From Rusavskia elegans (lineage: Eukaryota > Ascomycota > Lecanoromycetes > Teloschistales > Teloschistaceae), in contig SAUG01000118.1 of the NCBI GenBank assembly GCA_011316305.1, forward strand, positions 1 through 64,000: a stretch of 64,000 nucleotides of DNA, given 5' to 3'. The translations under genes and the position numbers were made by a program. Positions 21,472-34,787 of this stretch are shown one piece after another (within the stretch, counting starts at the first letter, position 1; every line of letters starts with the position of its first letter). The notes beneath the pieces were generated by a model, which saw only the letters and a list, made by a program, of their open reading frames with translations, searched no databases and was not told where the DNA came from.

Positions 21472-23071
21472 TTATAGAGCCAAAGTTCCCACCAAGACCG
21501 CCAAAGCCCCGACACAGAGCGGTGCTGGACCCTGCCAAGAAACGCCTGCCGAGGCTGTTGTGGTGGCCTTCTTGTTCATCTGGGCAACGGCCGTCACACC
21601 CTCACCATCACCTCCAGGAGAGTAGCCAGCAGTCGGAGATGCCCGGGCTGCCAATGCAGGGCTGTTGGTGATCAGGAATCCTTGGTCGTTGTAATGTTTC
21701 GACGCACCCTTGGCCTGCACGATGACCGTTGGAAAGCCGCGCTGATCGTACGCTGTCACTGTTTCAAGGCCACCATCCGCCGGTAAAACTCCCGAGGCAG
21801 CCAACGGCGACGAGGTAGGCGATATGACTGGGTCGGTCTATACAAGATCGGGGTCAGCTATTGTTCCGGCACAGCAGATGCAATCTTGGATGGCACCAAC
21901 ATGATCGAGGGGCGGCAGCGCGATAGATCTTGCCATTAGCACCCACCTTGTATCCACTTGGAAGATTGGGATAAGTCGTCGGTGCTGTCGTTGACGTCGC
22001 AAGAGTCGTAGCAACCCATGGGTACACATTGGCACGCGTCGTAACTGCATCTTCGTCCTTCCGGTGTGTACCAGTGAAAGGGATCGGCGCCGCACCCGAG
22101 GTGGACGAGCTTGATCCCGAATCTGCAGGGGCAACGGCTTTGCCTCCGCCGGAATTGATCTTCCCACCTTGAGACTGGATCGACTGCCATGTTCCACTGG
22201 TCCCCGAGTATGAATATTGAGTACCCGTCGAATAGTCAGTGACTGCGACAGACTTCACCACCATCGAAAATGGTCCGTTGCCATAGACCGTGGGTCCACC
22301 CGCCCATGCTGCGAACAGGTTTAGTGCCAGCTCGGGACGATGGCTTCGTGGGCGACAACTCACCAATAGTGCCAGGCTGATTGGCCGAATCACCACCACT
22401 CCACGATCCCATCTTCACCATCATGGGTGTTTGAGGATATTGACCCTGAGCACCTTCCGGAGTCAGGGTTCGGACTGTCTTGCCGTCAATCTGCCACGCG
22501 ATCTGGTCCGCCGTCCAGTCGATGGTGTAGGTGCGGAACGAGGCTTGATTGTTAGGATCTGGGTGAAATGCTCCTCGGTTATATGTGGTGGTTTGGCCCT
22601 TGCTGAAGTAATTGCTCTGGGCTTGGTTATTGTCCCCACCAACCCACTCCCAGTCAATCTCGTCGAGAGCGTCCGATTGCAGCACGGCACTGCTGACGAT
22701 CCCCACACCCGGAGCTGGCTTGACCTGAAATTCAACATGCCCAAACATGATGTACCACTTGGAAGTCAATTGCGGCGAGTCTCCGGGTTTGGCGACTGTG
22801 AAACTGGCTCCGTTGGAGTCGTACGTCGGATTGCCCTGGGGCGTAAAAGAGTCGGACGGGCCATCGGTGAAGTCGATCTTGACCGATCTGCCTAGGGCCG
22901 GGTCTGCTGGACAACTCCCTGCATTCAATCAGCATTGCTTTATCGCTCACGTTACGATGAGGGATACGTACCACTTGTAAGAGGGTTACAGGTAGTGTAA
23001 GTCTGAGCTGCTATCGGGGCCGCCGCCAACGAGCATGCGAGAAGGGTTGAGATTAGGGATTGTGTCCGCAT
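21472..23071 (-). CDS. GPI-anchored GH16 CRH-like chitin-glucan transglycosylase
   Basis: Four exons, complement(21472..21837, 21947..22308, 22364..22918, 22972..23071), 460 aa; phases agree. The last intron starts GTGGGT and ends TATAG. It has a signal peptide (MRTQSLISTLLACSLAAA), a GH16 domain in residues about 35-260, and the catalytic ExDxE-type motif DEIDWEW (E120, D122, E124). A Ser/Thr/Gly-rich stalk follows and the protein ends with a hydrophobic tail (PLCVGALAVLVGTLAL) fitting GPI attachment. CRH enzymes link chitin to beta-glucan in the wall at the cell surface. Cys pairs near the N-terminus (TTCNPL, GSCPAD) match the family, and no CBM18 chitin-binding module is seen. It is divergent from the TyrRS gene. 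Confidence 0.88.
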
Positions 23072-23693
23072 CGTAACGGGAAGAGGGTGTTCTTCGGCGG
23101 AAAGAGTCGAGATCAAGCGGACCTTTGCGGCACCGCACGAGGGTAGAAATGACCTATAAGATATTGACAGCTACAGCAACAAAGGGTACAGTAGTCAAGC
23201 AGGATAGGATGAGATGGGAATGTTTCCAGCAAACACGGGTAGCTGCTGTATAAAGGTGCTGTACAAAGTGATGATAGGAGGATGTTGGAGCGGGTATGGG
23301 AGAGTGCAGGAGAAAGTGAAGATAGTTACGACCTGGATGTATTAAGCCTATGCTAACCACTGTGTTTTCCAGCCACCTCGGTAATTACGTTCTCGGTATG
23401 TGTTGTGCTTGCGAGTGAAGTATTACAGGTTTTCTGAAGTCCAAGTGATGCTGTGAGTCGTGGGAAACTCCGTGGCTGGAAATCATGGTCAATGTTTGTG
23501 GTTGCACCAGCTGGTCGGCACGGCGACTACTAGGTGGATCCCTGCCCCCGCCATGCATTAATTTAGCGCCCGCAGCCACGTCGCCACCTCGCTTGTGGTG
23601 GCATGTGCTGAACGGTCAGCAGTGAGTCAAACATATTATGTCTAATTGAAATCCTACATCAGCCCGTGGTACATCTCTACCTTACGCTTTGCA
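23072..23693. promoter_or_regulatory. Divergent promoter region, GH16 / TyrRS
   Basis: No gene is seen between the two divergent start codons. I recognise no specific factor site. Confidence 0.35.
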
Positions 23694-25045
23694 ATGGCTG
23701 AATTGATGAGCGCACAAGACAAGCTTGCCTTGATCTACGAAAATTTGCATGAGAAGCTCAAAGAAGAAATCATAGAAGATGTGATTATCAGGCAGAACAG
23801 GTCGCTCAAAATCTATTGGGGTAATTCGCACCGATTGCTGGTGTAGCCGGGCAACTGAATGTCAAAGTCAGGCACTGCGACGACTGGAAGACCTCACTGC
23901 GGTTACTTCGTACCGATGGTAAAGCTCGCTCATTTCCTACGCGCCGGATGTTCGATCAAAATATTACTTGCCGACATGCATGCTTTCCTGGACAATCTTA
24001 AAGCTCCAATTGAGCTCGTCAAGTACCGCGCAGAGTACTACCGCTTTGTCATCACCTCGCTCCTTAAATCCCTCAACGTTCCAATAGACCGCCTTGAAGT
24101 CGTCCTCGGAAGCTCCTACCAGCTTTCGGCGGAGTACACAATGGACCTCTTCCGATTATGCTCCGTCGTGAGCGAGCATGATTCGAAGAAGGCCGGGGCA
24201 GAAGTCGTCAAGCAGGTTGCAAATCCGATGCTGAGTGGCCTGATCTATCCTTTGATGCAGACGCTGGACGAGCAATACCTCGACGTGGATGTGCAATTTG
24301 GAGGTGTAGACCAGCGGAAGATATTCACCCTGGCAACCGAATCTCTACCCAAGATCAACTACAAGGAACGAGCACACCTGATGAACCCGATGGTCCCTGG
24401 CCTGTCTGGTGGGAAAATGTCAGCATCCGATCCAGACTCCAAAATTGATCTCTTGGACCCCTCGGATGTCGTTGAGAGGAAGTTGAAGAAAGCACATTGT
24501 GTACCTAAGGAAGTGGAGGGGAATGGAATGATAAGCTTTGTGGAGTTCGTCCTGCTTTCTGTCGACGGTTTGAAGAATGGCCGGAAGGGCCGGTTCGTTG
24601 TGGAGAGGCGCAAACCTGAGGATGGTGAGCCTCTGGTGTACGAGGATATCGCAACGTTAAAAGAAGATTACGAGGCCGACAAGGTACTTGATCTGAATTC
24701 GGGATGTTTGAGAAAGATTGCAGCTGACTCGGACAGCTTACGCCTCAACTGCTGAAACCCGCCATCACCAAAGCTCTGGTCAATTTACTCCTACCACTTC
24801 AAGAAGAATATCAAGCTTCGGCAGAATGGCAAGAGATAGCCACCAAGGCTTATCCGCCGCCGGAAACAAAAAAGAAGGAAAAGAAGGTCAAGAATCGGGG
24901 CACGAAGTTCCCTGGATCCCAGGGAGGGGTTGAAGCCAAACCTGATGGACACGTCGAGGGCAAAGCAAAAGACCAAGTCAACCTTGGGACTGGTGCCGAG
25001 GAGGCAATAGAGAACCTAAACATTCAACAAAAGGCCCCATCATGA
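23694..25045 (+). CDS. TYS1: Tyrosyl-tRNA synthetase, cytosolic
   Basis: Three exons, 23694..23820, 23872..24683, 24737..25045, 415 aa; introns are 51 and 53 nt. Exon junctions read KIYWG-TATTGRPHCGYFVP and YEADK-LTPQLLKPAITKAL. The class I HIGH-type motif is PHCGY (residues 50-54) and the KMSKS-type motif is KMSAS (224-228), both as in eukaryotic and archaeal TyrRS. The protein charges tRNA-Tyr with tyrosine. The C-terminal tail is Lys-rich (ETKKKEKKVKNRG), as in yeast Tys1, and may help bind tRNA. No targeting peptide is seen, consistent with the cytosol. The ATG at 23694 (MAELMSAQDK) is chosen because it fits the family length; upstream in-frame sequence has no family character. Confidence 0.93.
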
Positions 25046-25887
25046 CATAGATATCCCAATTGGCTCGTCTGGAATATCTCCGTACTGAAGACCACCTGTC
25101 ATGCTCGTGGACAGTCTATGCAAACCCAGTGGGACCGGAGTCTATTATCTCAGTGACAGGTAACAGCTGGATTGGTCGAGGTTAAAAGATCTTTGCAGTG
25201 CAATCACACTATAGCGCAACCCGTTCTGCCGGCTATTGATTAATGCCACAACATGGACACCTCCACAAGCAGGACACGGCCTCACTCTAGCATCCAGCAG
25301 CTGATGGTGTGGCAGCAAAAGGCAGCATAGGTAGTACTTACTCTTAGGGTTTGCAGCTGTGGAAAAGTGTGCCGTAATGATTGAGGCTGAAAGACTGGAA
25401 GCATATATGAAACCCCCCACCTGTGACACACATATAACTCGGATAGATCCGTGACCAGGTCCTGTTCTCTCGATCCCAGCAAAAATTAACAACATGGTTG
25501 AAACTGGTCCTAAATCCTAATTCGCTGATCCACTAATGATAACTAAGCCGAGTGAGCCGATGTGACAAGTACCTTATTACGCTACAGACACCCCAATAAC
25601 AAATCAGGGCCGTTAGGGGAGGAGAATCATCGTTGCTCCCCTCGTCCCGTGCTTTTCGTCTCATCAGAGCCTGGATGGAATAAGATCGCGGGGGTTCATG
25701 CGGCGATCCACAGGGCATTTGTTTCGCTTGAGCACTGTGTCGCATAGAAGACGACCTTGGGTGGCGATCATCCCGCTCTAACCTCGCTGTCCAGTGTCCA
25801 CCTTCTCCGCAAGTCTGGGCTCTCCCTGCACGTATTCAGCACCGCAACCTTGGTCGGCCTCCTGCTATCCTGACACACACCTCGACA
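25046..25887. other. Intergenic region upstream of adenylate cyclase
   Basis: No gene is recognised in these 0.84 kb. It holds the TyrRS terminator and the adenylate cyclase promoter and leader. The large regulatory region is in keeping with the neighbour's size, but no motif stands out. Confidence 0.35.
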
Positions 25888-28800
25888 ATGACCAAGAGGG
25901 AGCAGCTCGCGAAGCACGCACAGGAGAAGGCGGTCAAGGGAGGCAGACATCTACATGACAAGCTTATGGGTCCGCCGTCAGGCTCGAGGAGGGCCAATAT
26001 CCAGGTTCGCACAGGGACGAATGATTTGTGAGTCTATCCAATGCCTTTGGCTTCCAACCAACTTGTTTGTCGTTTACCTGTTTCGCGCGGGTTTCTTCGG
26101 ACTCGCACCGCCTCGACGACGGCAAGCAAGCCGATTCGTCGAACACTCCATGGTTTGGAGTTCTGGCATTCAACTCCAAGGAATATCAATCATCTGTGTT
26201 CTGCATATCAGCAGTCGTCCATTGTTTGTCGATCGTGCTGGACACCTTACTGACCTTGTGTTTGCATGCAGAAATGGAAAAGCACCTCAGATTCCCCCAG
26301 CAGACACTGGTAGCCCCTCGATGTCCACCTTCTTCTCCGACTCCCCAGATTCCCCAATGGACCTCGACATGAGCAGTACAATCCGCCACTGTGATAGAGA
26401 CATGGGGGGTTTCTCAAACCGGCGGGAAGAGCGTGGACCGGCTGCAGCGAGGCAGGCACCCTCGGCCTCCGCGCCAGATGACGAAATAGCTCCCTGGATG
26501 AGCACCGGTCCCTCAACGTTCAATGGCGTAGCCCACAATGGGAGCTTCTTTGATGACAGACCCACCAATACAAGAAATCCTGCGACAACCCGGCCAGATA
26601 CGCGAGCCAGTGATTCGTTTGATCCCATGTTCCACTCCGATGATCGGCGACCATCTATGGCGAGCCTAACCACCGTCGGTAGCCAAAATTCGGCACCAAT
26701 CTCAAGGACGGATACCAACCGAGGAACCCAGCATCGAAGGTTGGGGGCATTCTTTGGTGACGATGGCCGCGATTCGTCGATGGGCTCCGATACCAGTATC
26801 TTGACCCCAGGCCGAGATCATTCAACCTCATCGCAGTCTCGAAAGGCGCGGCATAACTCTGTACAAACCAACAACACGGATGGAGGGCGAACGGGTTCTC
26901 CGTCAAGTTCAAGACCCCGTAGTCCACAGCCGTCTAGCGATGTTACTCCTTGGCTTTTTCAAGACTTCAAGGTGAGCGCACGTGATATTGTTTGCCCTTG
27001 TACCACCCAAGTCATGCATGTTTGCCCAACAGTGTTGTCGTCTGCGTCCTTTGGGTTACCTATCGGCCGGTAGAAAATGAGCTTTCGCTCTTCCCTCGAT
27101 ATGCCGTGACATCGACATCTTGGAGGCGACGACTTATTGCGACATGATTCACCAACCATTGACTTGGGAAGTGAACAGAGCAAAGCGAACATGCTTCCTT
27201 TATGAAAGCAATTTTCTGGGACAAGAATCTTTCGCTCTGATTAGCCGTTCGTTCATGGAGATGAGGGCCTCCGCTCATCCTTGCATGTTGTTGCTCAATC
27301 ATCTTCGACTGTGGAAGCTCCATCTCTATCGCACCTTCCTCGATGAGATACAAGACTCAGAGACTAACAAGATTTGGTATCAGGAATTCCAGCAGTATGG
27401 AGATGCGCCAGTCAGGCAGCACTGTGCTGACGATGACTCTCCATCTTCCACCATCACCACTAACAACCAACATCACCATCGACTTCACTTTCCTCGTCAT
27501 CGGCATACTCGAAGCAGAGAGGAGGCCCCTAGACCTCCTGCCAAAGACATGCCAGGCGGCGCATATTCTTCGCGACCGCCGACACTTCGACAAGAATCGT
27601 CCAATAGCGTTCGCGCGCTGAAAGACTCAATATCGTCGCCACTGGCATCCAGGGCGACCCTTCCTATGCGAGGTACAAGTCCAAACTCCAGTTCAAATGG
27701 TGGCACCCCTCGCGATGCAATGCCGGCCCAGAGGTCACCAGCTGAGGGACCCTCGGGTAAGCGATCGATTCTCGACAAAATACGAGGACACAAGGGAGAA
27801 AAGAGGCCGCACGAATCCTTAACGCATCTTATTGGGTCGAAGATTTCGCTGCATGATTCGCCAGTGGACTCGAACAAGAGTCATAGAGACGAATTCTCAC
27901 CGCAGAAAAGGGGCCGAGAAGGAAGTGTTGCTACGTTTGATAGTGGTTCAACAGCCAGACCTTCCGATTTTACCAACACAGAGTCACCCACTTCCAAGAA
28001 AGAGAGTGGGGCCCGTATTTTGCACAGTCACGGAAAATTCCCAAGGCCCACGAGAAGGGGTCTTAGTCACGAGACGCTTCCCGGAAAAGAAGGCGATACA
28101 GCACGTAACGGATCGGTAGCCAACGAGTCACTGTTCCAGCTGGATACAGACCTCAATAACATGGAGGGAATATTGGATCCATCGGTCAAACCTGCGAGTC
28201 TACCATATGGCGGCATATTCACTGGAGAGCCGATCAACGAAGAGCCACAAAAGGAATCAAAAGATCAATATGATGCCTACGATCCTGGCGGCTGGGATGC
28301 CCCAGACTCTTGGGCAGTCAAAAGAGTTGGCGACGATAACATGGCACGCCTCCCCGAATTCGACGAGGCTGGCGATCCTCCCCGGCTTGACGACGACGGT
28401 ACGCCCCACTGTGTTCGTGTTTTTCGCATTGACTCTACGTTCGCAACGCTGTCCACCGGCGTCAATACGACTGTCGCCGAGATACTGCAAATGCTGGGCA
28501 AGAAGTCATTCCTCCAAGACGACCTGGACAATTATCAGATCATCATGCGAAAGCACGATCTTCAACGTCAGTTAAACCCAAACGAACGACCAATAGCTAT
28601 ACAAAAGACGCTTCTCGAGCAAGTCGGCTACACCTCAAGCGATCGTATTGAAGAAATTGGGCGCGAAGATAATAGCTACTTATGCCGCTTCACGTTCGTA
28701 CCGACCAAACTCAGTGGATACTACAGCCTCGAGAAAGAGCCGGGCCAGGGAAAAGGTGGCAAGTACAGTCATGTCGACCTCAAGGGCAGGAGTCTGGTCA

Positions 28801-31800
28801 CCATACCCATCACTCTCTATCAAAAGTCGGCTGAGATCATCTCTCTCAACCTCTCGCGCAATCTGGCTCTTGATGTTCCCAAGGACTTCATCCAGGGCTG
28901 CAGCAACCTAAGAGAAATTCGTTATATCAGCAACGAAGCCTGGAAATTACCTCCAAGCTTCAGCCTCGCTACTAAGCTGACAGTACTGGATTTGTCCAAT
29001 AATTGTCTTGAGCAGCTTGAACATGCAGAGTTGGACAAGTTGCAGAATCTTGTCAGCTTGAAGCTGTCCAACAACAAACTCAGATACCTCCCAGCATACT
29101 TCAATTCCTACCAGTCCTTACGTAGTCTCAACATCTCTTCAAATTACCTCGAGACCTTTCCGGACTTTCTGTGTGACCTCAAGTCCTTAATTGACCTCGA
29201 CATCAGCTTCAATGCCATCCGTGCGTTACCTAAAATCGGACAACTTACCTCTCTGGAAAGGCTCTGGGCAACCAACAACAGGCTAGCAGGGACGTTCTCT
29301 GACCAATTCAAGGAGCTGAGGAACATCAAGGAGATTGATTTCCGCTTTAACGCTGTCATGAGCCTCGACATCTTTACCTCGCTACCTAGACTCGAGCAAC
29401 TTATGGTCGGACACAACGGCATTACAAAATTCGAGGGACACTTCCCGAAGATACGTATCCTCCATCTGGACCACAATCCCATCACAAGATTCTTGTTGGA
29501 TGCTCCAGTCACGACGTTGACATCGTTGAATATCGCGTCAGCGAATGTTGCCCAATTGGATGATCCCATCTTTGAGAGAATGCCAAACTTGACCAAGCTT
29601 AACATGGATAAGAACCACTTCGTAAGCATTTCCTCCGAGATAGGAAGATTGCGAAAACTTGAGTATCTCAGCATCGCGAAAAATCCTTTAAGCAGCCTTC
29701 CTCCCACCGTTGGAAATCTGCAAGAACTGAAATACCTCGATGTGCGGGAGTGCAACTTGAAGAAATTACCATCAGAGATGTGGTTGTGCTTTCGGCTGGA
29801 TACGCTGAACGTTTCCTCCAACTTGCTGGAAGGTTTCCCTAAACCTACCGCGGCTTTTCAGCTTACCCAGCTTGACAGCCAGGGTAGCGGTCTGCATGGC
29901 ACGCCTAGCAATACTGGTCCCAACGTCACAGCGCCCTCGTACGAAGAGCTCGGTAAGCTTGAAGACTTCGGACACAGAAGGCCCAGCCAAGCTTCAGGGG
30001 GGCTTCTTAGCGTCGGAAGCTCGCCAGCGGACGGAAATCGGCAGGGTTCTATAGTTTCGGTGTATGGGCCTGGCGGGAGGAAAGCTTCAGTCATATCTCG
30101 AACGCCCACGGATGGCAGCCTGACTCCAGTCAACCGCAAGGACTCCACCAATGTGCAACAAAAACTAGCGTCGACCTTTGCGTGCTCACTACGGAATCTA
30201 TATCTAGCAGACAATAGGTTGACGGACGACGTATTCGATGAGTTGGTCCTTCTCCATGAGATTCGAGTACTCAATTTGTCTTATAACGAGCTATATGATA
30301 TCCCACAGCGTTCCCTACGGCGCTGGCAGCACCTCAACGAGCTTTATCTGTCCGGAAACGAGCTCACATCACTCCCCTCGGACGATTTGGGTGAAGTATC
30401 TTCGCTCAAGATTCTTCATATCAACAGTAACAAGTTCCAAGTCCTCCCAGCTGAGCTTGGGAAGGTTCAAAAACTAGCGGTCTTGGATGTGGGAAGCAAC
30501 TTCCTCAAATACAATGTGTCGAATTGGCCATATGATTGGAATTGGAACTGGAATCGTAATCTCAAATACCTCAATTTTTCTGGCAACAAGCGACTGGAGA
30601 TCAAGCCGGCAAGCCGATCATATGCAACGAATGGAACCCAAGATGGAGGGGATCTTACAAATTTCACCATCTTACAGCATTTGCGTGTCTTGGGTTTGAT
30701 GGATGTGACGCTTACGATACCGTCTGTGCCAGATGAGACAGAAGACCGCAGGGTGCGGACGACTGGCTCGCTCGCCGGATCCCTTAATTACGGTATGGCG
30801 GATAGCCTAGGCAAACACGAACATCTGTCGAGTCTCGATCTGGTGATACCAAAGTTCCGAGGGCACGAGAGTGAGACGCTTTTTGGTCTTTTCGACGGTC
30901 AAAGTTCGTCGAGCGGTGGCTCCAAACTTGCGCGGTACCTCCATGAGAACTTTGGTTTCCACTTTGTGGAAGAACTCAGCAAGTTGAAGGCAGAGGTTGA
31001 GTCACCATCAGATGCTCTCAGGAGGACCTTCCTGGCCTTGAACAAAGATCTAGCCACAGCTGCGACTCAATCCATGGAGGATAAGGAGCATCATCGCGGT
31101 CCGCCGCTTCGACATCGAGGATCTATCGCCGGTCAAACTTTGAGCGCCGACGATCTGAGCTCTGGCGGGGTTGCCACTGTGATGTTCTTAGACAATATGG
31201 AGCTGTACCTTGCCCACATCGGCGACGCTCAGGCAATGCTGGTCCACTCGGATGGCGGTTGCAAAGTACTCACTCGCAAGCACTCGCCCGGAGATGAAAT
31301 GGAGCGAGAACGTATCCGGCGAGCAGGTGGTTACGTTTCCCGACATGGCAAATTGAACGACATACTCGATGTCTCTCGCGCGTTTGGCTACATCCAGATG
31401 ATGCCGGCTGTTATGGCTGCACCCGATATCGTGCAAATAATGCTCCGCGAGCAGGATGAGATGATCATCATTGCTTCTCGAGAGCTTTGGGATTATATGA
31501 CGCCTGATGTGGTCGTTGATGTTGCACGCAGTGAGCGAGGAGATTTGATGCGTGCCGCTCAGAAGCTCCGTGATCTTGCCATGGCCTTTGGTGCAACCGG
31601 TAAGATCATGGTCATGGTTGTTGGGGTCAGTGATCTCAAGAAACGCGAGCGCAGAGGCTGGACCCAAGGCAACATCTCACTGGGCCGTGACAAGACTCAA
31701 GATGATCCGATTGTCACCAGAAACCGTAATAAACGAAAGGATCGCCCTGATGATTCCACCCTCCAGAGGCTAGATCCCGAGGTTGAGGCTCCGACGGGCG

Positions 31801-33014
31801 ACGTTGCCATGGTTTTCACGGATATCAAGAGCTCGACCAACCTATGGGAGACGAATCCCGGCCCTATGCGGGCTGCCATCAAAATGCACAACGAGATCAT
31901 GAGAAGGCAACTGAGGGTGATTGGAGGGTACGAAGTCAAGACGGAAGGTGATGCGTTCATGGTGTCGTTCCCCACAGCGACATCAGCGCTGCTTTGGTGC
32001 TTCTACGTTCAGAGTCTCCTTCTGGAAGCGAATTGGCCTAGCGAGATTCTGCAGAGCAGCCACTGTGCTGAAGTGCTTGACTCGGACCAAAATGTCATCT
32101 ACAGGGGAGTCTCGGTTCGGATGGGCATCCACTGGGGCCGTCCTGTATGCGAGCCGGATCCTATAACGCGTCGAATGGATTATTTTGGCCCAATGGTCAA
32201 CCGGGCTGCTCGAATATCAGGTGCCGCTGACGGGGGCCAGATCTTCGTATCGTCCGACTTCATTGCGGAGATACACCGCGTGCTGGAGACGTATGCGGAG
32301 ACGGATCGTGCCGGATCGGCGGGATCGGATGACATTGGCGACGATGCCCTCAGTGCCGAGATTCGCAAGGAGCTCCGGCAACTGAGCACGCAAGGCTTCG
32401 AGGTCAAGGATCTTGGCTCGCACAAACTGAAGGGACTAGAGAACCCCGAATATCTGTATCTGATGTATCCGCACGCCTTGGCCGGACGATTGGCGGCGGC
32501 ACAAGCGAGGACCGACGCCGAAGCAGCCGCGGCGTCGGTGGATCCGGCCAGCAAGACGAGGGATAGCAAGCTCACGATGGAGACGGAGAATGTTTGGGAT
32601 CTGTGGAGTGTCAGCTTACGGCTGGAGATGATCTGCAGCGCAATGGAAAGCCCTGGAACGACGACGCTGAAAACGCCGGAACGCAGCGTGCTGGAGAAGA
32701 TGAAGAACCGAGGCGGTGAAGTGACGGATCGGTTCTTGGTGGCCTTTGTTGAACACCAAGTCTCACGTATCGAGGTATGACTATCTCTCTCCATCAGGTG
32801 AGGAGAATGAGTAAGGCTCGATTGCTGACATGTATCGCAGACGAGCATATCAGCACTGTATGCGCGAAACCTCATCCGGCCGCTACGAGTCGGTCGCAAC
32901 CCACTCGAAGATGCGTGTCCCATGGGGGATATCTGGCAGGAGATATCATCACGGCTTTCCGAGTTCGACGCGATCAAGAATCATCAAGGACCAACGATCC
33001 AGTCAGCGCAATAG
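25888..33014 (+). CDS. CYR1: Adenylate cyclase (Ras-associating, LRR type)
   Basis: Four exons, 25888..26027, 26272..26971, 27384..32774, 32841..33014, 2134 aa, the usual size for the family. Order: Ser-rich disordered N-terminus (to about 580); G-alpha-binding-type segment (WDAPDSWAVKR, about 583); Ras-association domain (about 620-720); leucine-rich repeats (about 750-1340) broken by a Ser/Gly-rich insert (about 1106-1203); degenerate PP2C-like domain (about 1426-1703, GLFDGQ in place of the metal-binding DGH); class III cyclase domain (about 1751-1933). Metal-binding Asp are D1760 (FTDIKSST) and D1803 (EGDAF). It makes cAMP from ATP downstream of Ras and G-protein signals at membranes. Introns 1 and 2 (244 and 412 nt) are long; the first exon MTKREQLAKHAQEK is the least certain part. 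Confidence 0.92.
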
Positions 33015-33982
33015 GCGTATTAATATGGGGGGCCGGACTGGATTGGTGTGAAAGAGCATGGTCGTAGGCGTTTGCAGAGGGCAGTGGTCTCTTGGTTCTG
33101 TTTGGGTGCTGGTTTCTGGGTGGGAATGATTGATGCCGACATGTTTACGATATCAGATATGCTGGACAGAGGGTATGGTATGGGGGGCTTTCTGCATGCT
33201 TCATGGGGCTCTGATGCATTGTGTAGTCTTTGTACCGCAAGCGATCTGTTCCTGTACACTTCGCATCCCAAGTCGAGGGCCGGAGAAATGTAAAGTGGTT
33301 CAATACGAATGCTTTTTCCATTACGGGATTTCCTTCCTCGCACGTGATGTGGAGATCTTCCTCTACCCCTGCAGTTGTCTCGGATGACACTACCTTGCAA
33401 AGCGGGTTAGACAAGTTACGCCGAGCATTTACAGCGAAGCGTTCAGGCGCGCAACTTTAATTATATTTTACTTCGCGTTACTAAGGTACCTTAAAGTTAT
33501 TAGTTTCACCTACGATTAGGAGTATAACCCTAACGAGGATTTTAGGTCGCGCGCCGCCTAGAGCCTCGTCGAGGGTTTACGTCTAGAATATTGCTACCGG
33601 GCAATAGATAGTATTTATAGTAACCTTAGCTTGGAAGGTTAAAACGGTACTAAAGGTATATAGACCTCAGGCGAGGATTGCATGCCTATCCGGCTAGCGT
33701 CTGGTGGTCTGATCAACCTGAGACAACCCCTGCAGATCCTGTTTCTTGGCACAACTTTAATTTTACTCCACAATAAATATGTGAGGGTTGGGGGTTGGGG
33801 GAATGCGACCAGCCCCCTTAATCTCTTCTGTTGATTCCTTTGTTTCTTTGCTCAACTTCCCACAAATCGAGCTGGTCTCGGTATCGACTGTCTCTATTCT
33901 TGTAATTGCCTCTGTTGTCCTCTCGGCGGCGTCCTGATTGTATTAACGTGGACTCCCTCTGACGCAACTCACCGTCACTGTC
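33015..33982. other. Intergenic region with repeat relic
   Basis: No gene. It contains a repeat (33390-33726) whose two halves match a contiguous 100-bp copy at 57168-57267 and which is split by an AT-rich 237-bp block. AACTTTAATT-type words recur at 33451 and 33751, exactly 300 bp apart. The right end carries the promoter of the small membrane-protein gene. Confidence 0.5.
33390..33726. repeat. Dispersed repeat, copy 1, split by a 237-bp insert
   Basis: The left half (33390-33437) matches 57168-57215 at 46 of 48 bases, and the right half (33675-33726) matches 57216-57267 at 49 of 52. Between them lie 237 bases of AT-rich DNA that end with GCGA; the left half also ends with GCGA. Either a 233-bp element inserted with a 4-bp GCGA duplication, or the other copy lost the block by recombination between GCGA repeats. 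No terminal inverted repeats are seen in the insert. Confidence 0.8.
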
Positions 33983-34787
33983 ATGGCTATTTTTTCTCAC
34001 AAGCGATCAGACTTCGTCGAAAACGCCTCGGCGAAGGCGTCGACAGGCTGGAACAGTTGCATGGGCAAGTCCATGTGCAAGTGCGTCTAATCTTTCCCGT
34101 CTCATCTCACCCTTTTCTCCTCCTTCTCTCCTCCCTCTCCTCCCATCTCAGCTCCCATTGCTTCCTCCAGATAGCTGACTCCATCCTCAATACAGATGGC
34201 CCGCTATCCTCGGTATCCTCCTTGCCATCCTCGTCCTCCTCACCTGCACCTACTTCCTCCTCCGGTGTCTCTCCTGCTGCTGCTGCGACTGCCTCTCCGG
34301 CGGCCGCTACCAGCGTGGCGGCCGCAAGCGCAAGCACAAATACGCCGATCTGCATTCCTCACCCTACGATAACAACACCACCACCGCATATCAAACCCCC
34401 CTTCCACCACCGGGATACCCGACCGGCCAGCAGCCACCACCGCAGTACGCCCAGTTCGAACGCCCCAGGGGCGAGGATTCCCTCCCGTCAATGCCGAGCT
34501 GGAAGGAAGCTCAGGAGAGGAAGGTCTATGATCAGGAACACGATGGTTTGAGGAAGGATGTTGAGATGGGGGACTTAGCAGTGGAACGGGAGAAGGAGTA
34601 TGAGCAGAGGCAGCCGATGCTGGCAACGGCGGAGAAGCGGTCACTGGATCCTGTTCCGGGCTATGTGGAGATGGATGGGAGTCAGGCGGGGGATTTGGGA
34701 CGGGCGGCTGGGTATAGGCCGTATGGGCAGGCTTATACGGCTTATTCGCCTGTTGCGGACAAGGGGAACTCTTGGAGGAATGTGTAG
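33983..34787 (+). CDS. Small single-pass membrane protein with Cys cluster ('fibroin-3-like')
   Basis: Two exons, 33983..34080 and 34196..34787, 229 aa; the junction reads GKSMC-KWPAILGILLA. A short cytosolic or lumenal head is followed by one TM segment (about 35-55, WPAILGILLAILVLLTCTY), then a juxtamembrane Cys cluster (CLSCCCCDC, 57-65) and a Lys/Arg patch. The remainder is Pro/Tyr/Gln-rich then charged and probably disordered. Similar fungal proteins are often labelled fibroin-3-related, but their function is unknown. The Cys cluster next to the membrane is a plausible palmitoylation site (inference). The 115-nt intron is very pyrimidine-rich. Confidence 0.7.

Noticed and set aside
29144..29821. 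225-aa antisense frame inside adenylate cyclase
   Set aside because: Mirror of the leucine-rich repeat coding sequence; no independent evidence. The same applies to the 265-aa frame at 32180-32977.
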